In this document: positions 35,289 through 45,323 of the stretch, in pieces | Position numbering within the stretch: position 1 is the first letter of the stretch | Layout of the letters: each line of letters opens with the position of its first letter | NCBI RefSeq assembly: GCF_002865645.1 | Contig: NW_020194628.1 | Coordinates: 2,108,001 to 2,172,000, forward strand | Origin: Hyaloscypha bicolor E | Taxonomy: Eukaryota > Ascomycota > Leotiomycetes > Helotiales > Hyaloscyphaceae | Length of the DNA stretch: 64,000 bases | Direction: 5' to 3' | The notes under the pieces: model-generated | Told to the model about the DNA's origin: nothing | What the model saw: only the letters and a program-made list of their open reading frames with translations | Database searches by the model: none | Translations under genes and position numbers: made by a program

Positions 35289-36215
35289 GCCTGATAGAAG
35301 AGGGGATTGGTAAAGTGCGCCCATACTAGAGGGAGGTCTCCTGCGGCAGGAAAGGTTGTGCAGTACTGCGTGGACACGCGGCTACGAACGAGCTCTATAG
35401 TGAGGTTGTTGGAGTCGATTATAGGCTGGTTCATGAAGATCTCGTTGATGAATGTTGGATGTGGGAAGGTTGCTTTCCTGTAGTTTATACGGACCGCAAA
35501 ACTTGCCTCGTAGCTTAATTATCTTTAGGAAGGGGTTATTTAGTCTTCACTCAGTAAATGACTTGTCAATATTGCTTCGCTTTTGCCACCGTGCAACCTC
35601 TCCCTCCCTTCCAAACCCCCCACTCTGCGCGCTGCCTCGAACACCACCCTCAGCCTTGACGGCTCGGCCAAGCAACAAGAACCAGCAAGAAATCCACTTA
35701 CTTGGAGAGGGTCTTGGGGGGAGGGTTGATTGCCTGGGAGGATGTGTAATCATGTCTAAAGGGGGTTTATGGTAGTGCTACGTTGATTCCATTCAAACTT
35801 GCTCTGGAAGCATATAAAAACCCTATACAAACTCTTATCTATTCCCATTTCCCGTGAACTCCTCTTAGAACTTCATCAAACCTTCTCTCGTTCCATCTCC
35901 TATTCATATTCCCTCCACACCCTCCCAGACAACTCCGGCATATGCGCCACGGATGCCCCCTTGGCCATGTGGTGAAATTATCCGAGAATGGGTCGCAATG
36001 GGCCTTCTGCGACTCAGATATCTCCTCACCTCCCAGAGACCACCAACCTCTCTCCAAAACCCCATCCTCTCTGCGCTTCACAAGACAATTGCACTACCCT
36101 CTTCACCCCCTAATACAGCTCCATACCGCCTCCTCCACAACTCCAAACAGATAATCTCTAACTATCCCCATCGGCACATCTAAGAGGATCCTTAACACAT
36201 CTCTCCCGAGTTCGT

Positions 36216-37373
36216 TTGAGCCTGCCAAGGACTTGTGAACGTCGTGGACCTGCATCGAGGAAAGGGCTGGTGGTCGTCGCAGCTGCGCAGCCTTTTGTCA
36301 GTGTTCCCGCTCCCCAAGACTTTCGCGTATTCATACTGCTCTACCAAATGGAAATGCATAGCAGCAATGCTTCCTTGAGACAAGTTGATAGAGGAATCTT
36401 TTGTGGTAGAGTGGATGAGACGGCTAATGTTATCGCAAGGCAGCAAGCGGTAATGAGATCGCGCGGAATTGCGAGGACTGATGATGGTGGGGTCCCACAA
36501 ATTCTTGGGAACAGATTTTTCCAACATCCAACAGGCGGGCTCGTCGCCATTCATTATGGCGTGTCTCCTTCAATCCAACCAAATGGTCCAGGAGCTATTC
36601 AACCGGCGAATGGCACCGGATCCCCTTCGCTCGGTGGCCTTTCCAAATAGGTGTTGTTGCATGACACGTCTTCCCCGGATAAAAATCGAATTGTCGCAAG
36701 CTCTCACAACTATCCTCCACAGCAACCCCCAAACCCTACACGAGTAGGTCTTATCTGCAACCCAATACCCAAAGCCACTCACCAAGCCCAATACCAGATG
36801 AAGAAGGATATCACAAATAGTTTGACTCAAGCGGTGGCCTTTTGGGTAACTGTGGAAGCTGAGGTCCAACAACTGGTAGGTCCTTTCCTCCAAGAAAATC
36901 CAGTGTAGCATACGGTGCTAATATCTGGTGTTTATGCCGCATCCTATAATGTCTCGATTCCCTCAAGTCTCGCCGTTTCTCAAGAATGCCTTACAAGGCC
37001 ATCCGACGCCATAAAAATAGACACAGAGATTTGCGCTATCTTGATCTTGGATGATGACTCTGTTGCTGGAAAAGTTGTTATTGAAGGCATATCCGGGGCT
37101 GATGATATTATTAATATAGGGAATAATGATAAAAGATATTGGATTATGCTTGTAAAGCCTGAGCAGAAATGTCAGGTTTTTGGACGATGTAAATTTTGGT
37201 TGTACTCTTGGAAGAGAAATATACCAAGTGAAGCTGGTTCATCTTCCGGGTATATATCGGCTTGGAGTGACTGGGCATGGGATACGCGTTATAATAAATG
37301 GGGGAGATATCGTTTGTCCGGGAGCGAGTATGAGTATGAGTGGCGAGATCCAGAACCTTCAACTTCATCCTAG
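36216..37373 (+). pseudogene. long frame broken by two in-frame TAG codons
   Basis: One reading frame runs from ~36,216 to 37,373, interrupted only by TAG at 36,648 and TAG at 36,906. The three segments have coherent composition: the first ends NGTGSPSLGGLSK, the second has QMKKDITNSLTQAVAFWVTV, and the third has ILILDDDSVAGKVVIEGISG and an aromatic end (SAWSDWAWDTRYNKWGRY). A Gln-to-stop change (CAG to TAG) would explain both breaks. Alternatives are two unrecognised introns or chance frame continuity; the opposite strand is also partly open (36,192-36,554). No family recognised. Confidence 0.35.
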
Positions 37374-37381
37374 GTACCACC

Positions 37382-38053
37382 TTACCAGATGTTGTTATAG
37401 GTTTTGCTGTTTAGGGTCGACTCCTTGACTCCTGAGGCGATTTCGGGCGGAAGGATCCTCAAGACGCCATTCCAATTGGCTGTAAGGGGGAGAAATAACT
37501 CAACAAAGGATGGGATATGTTGTATGTAACTGAATAGCATTTCTGCCCTTAGAGGGATCCAAGGCAGCTTATTCAGGAAGGCGGCAAGAGGCGTGAATTG
37601 ACACAGTACGGGTAGTTCAATATGTAGTCGAATATTTTCTTGGGTGATATTTAACAAAGGTCCGTCTTGTTGCGAAGGTGGCATTGCTGGTTGCCTCGCA
37701 TCTGGTTGAAGTGCGGGTATGGGTCCGCCTGGTTGCGAAGGCAATGTTGCCTGGAGCCATACATCTGTTTGTGAAGGCGCCATCGCTGTTGGTGTTTGCC
37801 ATCCACCTGGGTGTAGCCTTACGCCTCGTGGTGAAAGCGAAGTTACTGGTGGTTGAGATGTAGGTACTGGTCCAGGCTGCAAAGGCGACCTTGAATATTG
37901 TGGCGATGTTGCCGGTAGCCCTGTATCTAGTGGTTGAAGTGCAGGTACCGGTCTGCCTGGCTGTACAGACGTTGCTGGTAGCTTTGCGCCTGGCGAGCCT
38001 GCCAGCCTTGCATCTGGTGGCTGGTCTGCCTTTCTTCGGGAAGCTAGCTGCAC
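37382..38053 (-). CDS. Pro/Gln-rich frame, probably 3' part of the adjacent gene
   Basis: A 223-codon frame directly downstream of the gene at 38,070-38,630, in another frame and without an ATG at its head. Its first ~130 residues are degenerate repeats of LPATSxQPGxPVPALQP-type units; the last ~90 are globular-looking (LPVLCQFTPLAAFLNKLPW). It very likely continues the upstream gene through a splice I cannot place, because the obvious GTACAG...CCAG junction creates a stop, or through a frameshift. Confidence 0.4.
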   Translation of the reverse strand: MQLASRRKADQPPDARLAGSPGAKLPATSVQPGRPVPALQPLDTGLPATSPQYSRSPLQPGPVPTSQPPVTSLSPRGVRLHPGGWQTPTAMAPSQTDVWLQATLPSQPGGPIPALQPDARQPAMPPSQQDGPLLNITQENIRLHIELPVLCQFTPLAAFLNKLPWIPLRAEMLFSYIQHIPSFVELFLPLTANWNGVLRILPPEIASGVKESTLNSKTYNNIW

Positions 38054-38069
38054 GTGCTCTGGTGTTCCG

Positions 38070-38630
38070 TCAGTTTAATTCTGTACAAATGAGATCGGGG
38101 TGTGGACCAAAAAAGGCTTTGAAAGTTTCAGAGTCCTTCAAAGTGGTTTCCATTAGCTCGTTCAAGGCCTCGTTCAAGGCCTTTGAGACCTTTTCATCCC
38201 AGGGCGGACGCAGCGAATCTTTGAGCCAAGCTTTCACACATTTGTATAGCTCAAAAGTCATGTGTTTATCAGTCCATTTCCCTGTTCGCACCGTACATGC
38301 AAAATCCATTAAAAGGTTAGGGTCCTCGGAGGTTAAATCTTCGACAATTTGGACAGTCGGAGCTTTGTGTTGATTGTGGAATATATGAGTGAGATTTGAT
38401 CGAATTGATGCCACATCGTTAAGATCATCCATCCATGGCTTTAACAGATCAAACGCCTGCCTCGCCCGCCCCGCCTGTTTTGCTGCAACTCTCTCCTTCA
38501 ACAGCGTGGCCATATTCGATATGTTGGCAATTTCGGTAAGAAGTTCATCCTCTTCGGGGCCTTGCATCGGTTGTTTCACTGCCTTTTGCAGTTCGGCATG
38601 GCATTTGCGCAAACGATCTAAGAGCGGCAT
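38070..38630 (-). CDS. 186-aa helical protein, unknown
   Basis: ATG at 38630, intronless, stop at 38070. It is helical throughout (RLRKCHAELQKAV, ATLLKERVAAKQAGRARQAF), with a central acidic segment (QIVEDLTSEDPNLLMDFACT) and a Trp-containing C-terminus. No family is recognised. The true gene may be longer at its 3' end, joining the Pro/Gln-rich frame that follows within 20 bp. Confidence 0.55.
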   Translation of the reverse strand: MPLLDRLRKCHAELQKAVKQPMQGPEEDELLTEIANISNMATLLKERVAAKQAGRARQAFDLLKPWMDDLNDVASIRSNLTHIFHNQHKAPTVQIVEDLTSEDPNLLMDFACTVRTGKWTDKHMTFELYKCVKAWLKDSLRPPWDEKVSKALNEALNELMETTLKDSETFKAFFGPHPDLICTELN

Positions 38631-40337
38631 GGTCGAATGAGTGGGAAAATTGGTCGAAACGAGCAGGAAGCATTTTCAACCCAGCCGAGGACATTGAACA
38701 AGGGGGGATTCGCTTATTCCCCAGCCTGGGCCCACCAGCGTCCGCCGCTAAGCAATATACCCTTGTAAGCGGACGACCAGCTCCCCACGAGGCGTTTTCC
38801 CAACCAGTCACTGCCATGATTCTTGTGGTGTTGGCTTTCACCCGTGTTTATCTTACCGATGAAACGTGAGGAGTGCGGTGAAATTTGGCGTTTCTTTGGA
38901 CAGGCTGATTTTGACAATATCATTCACTCCACTTCACCAACTGCGTTGCATATCCCCGTGATGGAACTCGGTGTCATCGCTTCTGTTTATCCTATCGCGG
39001 ATCAAGTGAGTGGAGTCGTTGGACCCTGCGTATTGATCACTCATGTGAGACGAACCTGCATGAATGGGAAACGGGAAGTAAGACAACCAATTTGTGCAGA
39101 AGGAACCCAGGATGCTTGGAAACCCGTGCGGAGTCAAGACCCATCCCCACAGAGCCGTCAAGCTGTAACTTGCTTTGCGGGCTGAGACTTGCAGCTCTCC
39201 ACACAGATAACCCCATCAACGCTTAATCATGCCCCCAGCCGACACGATAAACCAATCACCCGCTCAGAAGAACCATTAGCTGGTTTGCTCATCCAATACG
39301 ACTCATCGTTCTTACCAGAAACGCATCATAATTTCGGGATAAAGACGTGTTTATAAGTTAAAAGAATGTCTATAACTACAAATGAATAATATCAAGCTCT
39401 ATCGTATTCGGGCTTTTCGTGAGTTCTCTTATATTCGATAGCATTTCTTGTGAAAAGTGGGCTCGCGTTGGTCAGGCTCGAAAGAGTTCACGGTCGTGAA
39501 TGAGATGGATTTCAGCTGCAACCCACCATCACGCACGCGGGAAGCCGGGTCAGCAAGCCGTCCCCTGACACGCGGGGCGGGCGTTCGCTTAAGCGAACCA
39601 ACGCCTCATCACGGCAGGGGACGTCCCGAGTTCGGCGCCGTGTTACGGAGTATACCGAGCATTTTGAGTCGGCTCCCGTTCCCTTGCTATTTCCGTTCTC
39701 CCCCCCCCCAAATAAACGTATCGTGACAAGGCTGGCACAGCCTCTCTAACATACCCTGGCCGCGCTGATCTTTATCAATTCCCCTTCCCGCCTTGGCATG
39801 CAGCCTTGAGGAAGTTTACCTGGCGTATCTTGGCGGTTGGATGCAACGCCAATGCCCAAAAAAAGCGCTAAGTCGCTCTTCACCACCAATGTTTCTTGGC
39901 TAAGGAGTGCGCCGTGCCTCTATCCTCCAAATGCGACAAGGGTTGAGGTGCTCCGTGGCATCCTTTGGAGGGCGTAGCAGTGGGGGATTATGCAGACTTG
40001 GCGCTCGGTGGCTTGAAAGGCTCCAGATCGCAAACTTCCATCGTTGCACGAACCTATCATAATGGTGGATAGTATCTGAGGATTGGCCAGTATCGAGAAC
40101 CTGCCACGGCTGCTGCATGCTCCCATGTCTATTGGTCTGCTGAAAGAGTTCCTTGCCATTACGCTAGGATAGGCTGCCGTGCCCAGATACTTATCACTCT
40201 ATTGGCTTGCTTCAAAGCCAGGAGATATTGAACTTTTCTTCTCATCTTTGCCGTCTTTACGAATTTCGTTTTACTTACATCTCGATCACTTCCTCAAGAC
40301 TAGTAGGTACCTTGGAAATTCCAGGCCCTTGCTTACA
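38631..40337. other. gene-poor spacer
   Basis: No supported gene. A short C-run lies at ~39,700-39,710. It includes the promoter of the nitrilase-like gene. Confidence 0.35.
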
Positions 40338-42058
40338 ATGAGAATTGTTTGCGTTCAAGTACGTCAATGCTACGTTTTCACATTCCTCCTACTAACTGGC
40401 AGGTAGTTCGCCCCGCAAGATGGTGAGGTGAAGAAGAATACGGAGCGTGTTGATGAAATCCTCAGGAAGCTGGCTCCAAAGGATATAGATCTCCTGGTTT
40501 TGCCCGAGCTAGCGTTCTCTGGTAAGTTGATTCTGAGGCCTTAACTAACTATTCATCTTCCCCGGGGCTTGGTCTTGAGTTGCTACGTATCAAGTGCAAG
40601 TTCGAATATACGGCAGGACTAACAAGCAGTAGGGCTTACGTCTGGACCGTTGCACGCCATCAAGGGTTGCCTTGAAACTACCGAGAGGAGTATTACTCGA
40701 GCTTGGGCGTCACTCCAGGCCTTGAAATACCGATGCGTGGTTAGTGTTGGATACCCAGAGGCATTCACCCCTCCAAATAACCCCGCAGTACCGGAATATT
40801 ACAACTCGGTCATTACGGTCAACGCAAACGGAGGAACTATCGCGAATTACCGCAGGTCCATTCTATACGACAAATATTTGGACCTAGAAGGAGCGGATAG
40901 TTTCTTGTATAAAAAAACATCTGGGCTAGGGAATGTCGCGATGGGGATTTTTACGCCGTCCATGAAGGAGTATGTTTCTGGCCTTTCTAACTGCTCGGAA
41001 AAGAATTAACGTTTTGTAGCGGATATACATTTGCAGACCATGTGCTTGATACACAGGCGGATCTTGTTATTCTTCCAATGGCATGGCCGGCCACTCCGGA
41101 CCGAAAAGATATAGACATGGATGCGGTGACTTCCTGGCTCGCCGCCCTCAAGCCGATCATTGAAACTCAAATGAGTCGTGAAATTATTTGCGTCTTCGCA
41201 AATCGAATTGGATCCAACAACAAACCCCAGTATGCGGGCACGAGTGCGGTATTAGGCATTACAGGCGGCCAAGCCCGTATTAAGGTTTACGGCATCATGA
41301 CATGTAGCGGCGAGGGGCTTCTTATCGTTGACACAACCAACAAACCAGAAAAGTGGCTTCAGCTCGAGACATCAAATTCCACGCAAGGCGGATCGGATTC
41401 ACCGACCATTCCTCATGCCGGGAGAGAACAGCTAGGGAACTCAGAAGTTCCGAGATCGAACAAGCCTCCGACGCAGTATCACAAACCAGATCCTCAAGGC
41501 TCGAGCATCAATACAAAGGCTTCCAATTTCAATGCGCAGAGCCCCGCCCCTATCAAAGACACTCCTGCCTCTCTCCCGAAGGCAAAGCAGCAGCAACGGG
41601 TTATTGTTGATACAAGCGGGCCTCCGACGCAGTATCACAAACCAGATCCTCAAGGCTCGAGCATCAATACAAAGGCTTCCAATTTCAATGTGCAGAGCCC
41701 CGCCCCTATCAAAGACACTCCTGCCTCTCTCCCGAAGGCAAAGCAGCAGCAACGGGTTATTGTTGATACAAGCGGGCCTCCGACGCAGTGTCACAAACCA
41801 GATCCTCAAGGCTCGAGCATTAATACAAAGGCTTCCAATTTCAATGTGCAGAGCCCCGCCCCTATCAAAGACACTCTTGCCTCTCTCCCGAAGGCAAAGA
41901 AGCAGCAACGGGTCAATGAAAGCATTATTGATACAAGCGGGCCTCCGATGCAGTGTCACAAACCAGATCCTCAAAGCCCTACCCCCATCGAGGACACTGC
42001 TTTCGAGGTTCCGAGTCCCTATTTGCGACCATCTCCTAGACGCAGGGCCAGCACGTGA
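40338..42058 (+). CDS. nitrilase-fold protein (Nta1-like) lacking catalytic Lys and Cys
   Basis: Exons 40338-40358, 40407-40521, 40633-40969 and 41020-42058, 503 aa, all introns with CTAAC-type branches. It follows the N-terminal amidase (Nta1) layout of the carbon-nitrogen hydrolase superfamily: MRIVCVQFAPQDGEV start, VLPELAFSG with catalytic Glu (~41), YRRSILY (~118), GLGNVAMGIFTPSMKDGYTF (~142), VILPMAWPA, CVFANRIG and QYAGTSAVLGI. In active enzymes the second block is YRK and the third GICMD; here Lys is Arg (~120) and the Cys position reads F-T. The enzyme is therefore predicted inactive. Residues ~307-480 are three 52-residue tandem repeats plus a part-copy, absent from the family. Confidence 0.82.
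41465..41990. repeat. 156-bp in-frame tandem repeat, 3.3 copies
   Basis: Units start at 41465, 41621, 41777 and 41942 (the last partial; the third unit is 165 bp because of a 9-bp insertion). Copies differ at only a few bases and keep the reading frame (52 residues: PPTQYHKPDPQGSSINTKAS and the rest). A recent expansion inside the nitrilase-like gene. Confidence 0.95.
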
Positions 42059-42897
42059 TAGTCGTTTGTCATGATCAATTTCCACTTCTTCCGTAGCAAT
42101 TCTATTAGGTAGTGACCATTCAATCAATTTCTTCTCTGCTTCTTCTCTCCGGACTTCATCTATCTGGCAGATAAGGAGGGATACACAATATACATTCTCT
42201 TACATCAAGCTGGGGTGCGCTTCATGGAAAACATGAATAAATACCTCCACCATGAGTCCCCTCGCAAATTTCGCGTGAACTCTATATTTTGGATATCTAA
42301 GACCACGTTAATAGGAGCTATGTTGGATTTGATGCTCGGAGTAGTCGAAGAGAGGACAGGGAAGAGAATTACCACGAAGTACAGGAATAATAAGATGAAT
42401 ATAAAAGAGATACGGGGAAACGACCAAAAAATTGAAATTCCTCATCCAACTCTTCTTTAGCCCTTCTCATTTGTTTCTCCACGACTAGCCCATGTGTGCA
42501 TCCACTGTGGGGACAAGTTTGTTGGATGTCTGACTGAAGAGGGGAACATGGAGGGAATATGGAAGGGATAGAGGATGTGCTCCTCGGAGCAGGAAAGAAC
42601 AGAAGAATCTTGGAAATGTGAATGTTATGGACGTATAGCGTCACAAGAAGACCAAGTAAGAGTAGGAAGTAATTTGAATTGATAAGACTTTACAGTTCAC
42701 CTTGCCCTCTGGACTAAGCAAACGAACAATAGTAGCGAACAAACAAATTTCCGCCAAAGGAAAATACAAGAGCTACATACTCGGATGAACTCAGATCCTT
42801 ACTTGGGTCGTGTCATTGTGTCCATCAGGCGCGGGAAAATCCATGTTCGACTGTCTCGTGGCAGGTTGTGGAATGAAGGGTTGCTTGCAAACATTAG
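42059..42897. other. spacer between convergent genes
   Basis: Separates the ends of the nitrilase-like gene (+) and the Zn2Cys6 gene (-). Short frames only; no supported gene. Confidence 0.35.
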
Positions 42898-43672
42898 CTA
42901 TAAGAAAATCCAAGGGTTTATATTGCAAACCATTGCGGTGATAGAAACGTCTCCAGTTGGGTAGTGCATCCCGGAGTACAAACGCTGATAAAGACCCTCG
43001 AATTCAAATTTCACCTGTTGAAGTTGTTCACGGGCATGTGCCTCTGTCGCTTGTGCCCTTTGAATTCTTTGCATTCCCTCTACTTGCCACATTTTGTACT
43101 CTGTTTCCAAAATTTCAAATTTCGCTTTGGACTCCCTTACCTCGTCCACCGCAGCCTGCCTCTGTGTTTCGCAGAGTTGAAGCTGTCGCTGCAAAGTTGA
43201 AACTTCCTCTTCTAGTTCCCGGAGATTCGTTGTTGCTTGCTGAGATAGTACTTTCATGTTCTGTTCGAACAGTTCGGGGAATGGCATTGATGAAGCAGTT
43301 GGAATCTGCGAGGCCGAAGGTGATTGAGAGGGGGGCTGTACATCTCCTAGCGCTGGCGGTTCTCGTGCTGTTGATTCTCGTAGTGATAGAGAATCAATTG
43401 GAGTAGAGGGTTGTTCTTGTTCGGCGTGATCTGGATAAATCTGCCGTCGCGCGGCCGTGGAATATGGACATCCCTCAGCTCTCGCAATACACTGCCCACA
43501 GGATGGTTTCCTGATGTCGCACCAACGCGCAGCATTTCTGTGGGCGACACGGATAAATTAGTATGCGTAAGCGTGCGTTCCCAATAATGATAGAGAGATT
43601 CTCATACCTGCAGTTTTGACAGCTGTCCTGCGCCGTTGCGTAGCGTCTCTTTGTCGCAGCTGAAGCAGGCAT
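42898..43672 (-). CDS. Zn(II)2Cys6 regulator with coiled coil, 234 aa
   Basis: Exons 43672-43608 and 43537-42898. The 70-bp intron (GTATGA...CCACAG) falls inside the zinc cluster, joining DSCQNCR and NAARWCDIRKPSC. The cluster is C18-x2-C21-x6-C28-x6-C35-x2-C38-x6-C45, the binuclear DNA-binding fold unique to fungi, preceded by a basic segment. A Ser/Pro-rich linker follows, then a coiled coil at ~110-195 (TTNLRELEEEVSTLQRQLQL), presumably for dimerisation. There is no fungal-specific middle-homology domain, and the protein is short for the class. Nuclear transcription factor; targets unknown. It is divergent from a second such regulator at 45,324. Confidence 0.85.
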
Positions 43673-43856
43673 CCTAATAAGGAACTGTGTCTTAGCAGAA
43701 GCCGTTTACAAACTACTTGGTCGTAAGGAGACGAGCGAGGAGATAATGAACGCTGAAGAACGATGAGGAAGGACTTTGAGCGAGGAGGAGGATGAGGAGT
43801 AATGAGGATGCAAGGGAGATTGGGGGCAGTGCGGCCCAGGCTGGCGAATAAGCCAA

Positions 43857-43872
43857 CCCCCCCCCCCCCCCC
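43857..43872. repeat. 16-base C homopolymer
   Basis: Uninterrupted C run about 190 bp upstream of the Zn2Cys6 start at 43672, in its promoter side. Confidence 0.9.
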
Positions 43873-44532
43873 TCCCTCGTTTTTTAATGCTTTCCTGCGG
43901 AGATTGGCGGGGCGGGCACCACCCAGCATCCTCATGGAGTATGCAGATCGGAGATATGACGATTTAAGTTTGCATGAAGAAGAAACATCTCGGCCACCTC
44001 GTAAACACACTGGATTGGGGAAAACTCCCGGCCGAGGATATCACTAGCATGAAACGGTCCAGTCGTGGCACAGGCGGGCCAGGCGGCGGGATGTTTTTCA
44101 TCGTCCGTAGGGGTACAGCACCTGCGTGCTGCCACTTGGACGTATTAATTTTATATTTGGAATTAATTTCGCAGGCTTTCTAAACTTATTTCGGCTTCTT
44201 TCATTTCGTGCGCTTGAATTATATATAGTTTTAATCTATAGTTTCCATGAGACTGTGAAGTGAAGTCGGCGACTTTCGTTTTGTGAGGGCGCGGAAATAT
44301 CGCTAAAACCATAGACTTTTGTCAGTAGCGATCGATCGTATTTCCGAAGCCTTCCTTGACAGGACCAAGGAGACGGGACGTGGAATAATGCAGCCGATAA
44401 CTCAATTCCCAATAGGCCGGTGCCGTGTGAAATGATCCGGCGCATGTCAAGTGGATCGATGGAGCGGCCAAGGAAGCGGAACGTCCCCGGAAGACACAGC
44501 TGGAGCCGTCACTGAAGGGGCCAAAGCTATTC

Positions 44533-44825
44533 GGTTAAAAAGTCTTACGCTCTCCAATGGAGAGCAAGTGGAGACGCGCTCAACCAAATCGGGTTACGCT
44601 ACCCACTGGGTAGCAAGTAGAGACGCGCTCAACCAAATCGGGTTACGCTACCCACTGGGTAGCAAGTGGAGATGCGCTTAACCAAATCGGGTTACGCTAC
44701 CCACTGGGTAGCAAGTGGAGATGCGCTTAACCAAATCGGGTTACGCTACCCACTGGGTAGCAAGTAGAGACGCGCTCAACCAAATCGGGTTACGCTACCC
44801 ACTGGGTAGCGAGTGGGGACGCTCT
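44533..44825. repeat. 49-bp tandem array, each unit with a near-perfect palindrome
   Basis: Five units of 49 bp from 44,581 plus a diverged leading unit (~44,533-44,580). Each contains GCTACCCACTGGGTAGC, an 8-bp inverted repeat with one central base. In the leading unit the palindrome is GCTCTCCAATGGAGAGC: two stem positions differ and both partner bases differ to match. The array sits in the 1.65-kb spacer between two divergently transcribed Zn2Cys6 regulators. No coding frame of note. Confidence 0.93.
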
Positions 44826-45323
44826 GAACATGTCCTCATCGTCATTTTTGAGTCTGTGCGGCTTCTACTGCGTAAGGTTCGCGGGTAGTGACCCGCCAAC
44901 ATTTCCCTTGCTTGCCGCTCTCTACTTTCCCCATTTCGTATCAATTGTCTTGCAGTCCTTCTCGAGAAATTTTACTATTCTTAGAGGAGTTTGATGGAAT
45001 CTAGTTGGGGTGGTGAGTGATTTGGGACTGGCAGCTTGCGAGAAATGCGCCACTGCTGTGGGTTCAAATTCCGCCGACTTCGGCTGTTCGGGCTTGCTAT
45101 TATGACCTAGAGTGTTCTTCCAGCGGCGAGTGAAGATTGTTCCACGTAAGGTGGGCGGCGCATCTCATGCACGTCTTTGCAGGGCGGCTGTTGATGATTC
45201 TCCACGGTTTTTACGAATGAAAAAAGGCGCATGCTCGCTGATGTGGGCACGCCTGGGTTCATCGAAGCCGGATCCCTTCTTCCCTCTTTAGACGTACATT
45301 ACACACCTAACCTTCAAAGAAAA

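Noticed and set aside
41441..42127. minus-strand 228-codon frame
   Set aside because: Mirror of the 156-bp repeat; a repeat length divisible by three keeps several frames open.
44533..44825. CRISPR-like array
   Set aside because: Units are contiguous 49-bp repeats without unique spacers and the host is a eukaryote.
45005..45085. tRNA-like stretch with GGGTTCAAATTCC T-loop sequence
   Set aside because: The T-arm does not pair five bases, no acceptor stem closes around it and no A/B-box pair with normal spacing is found.
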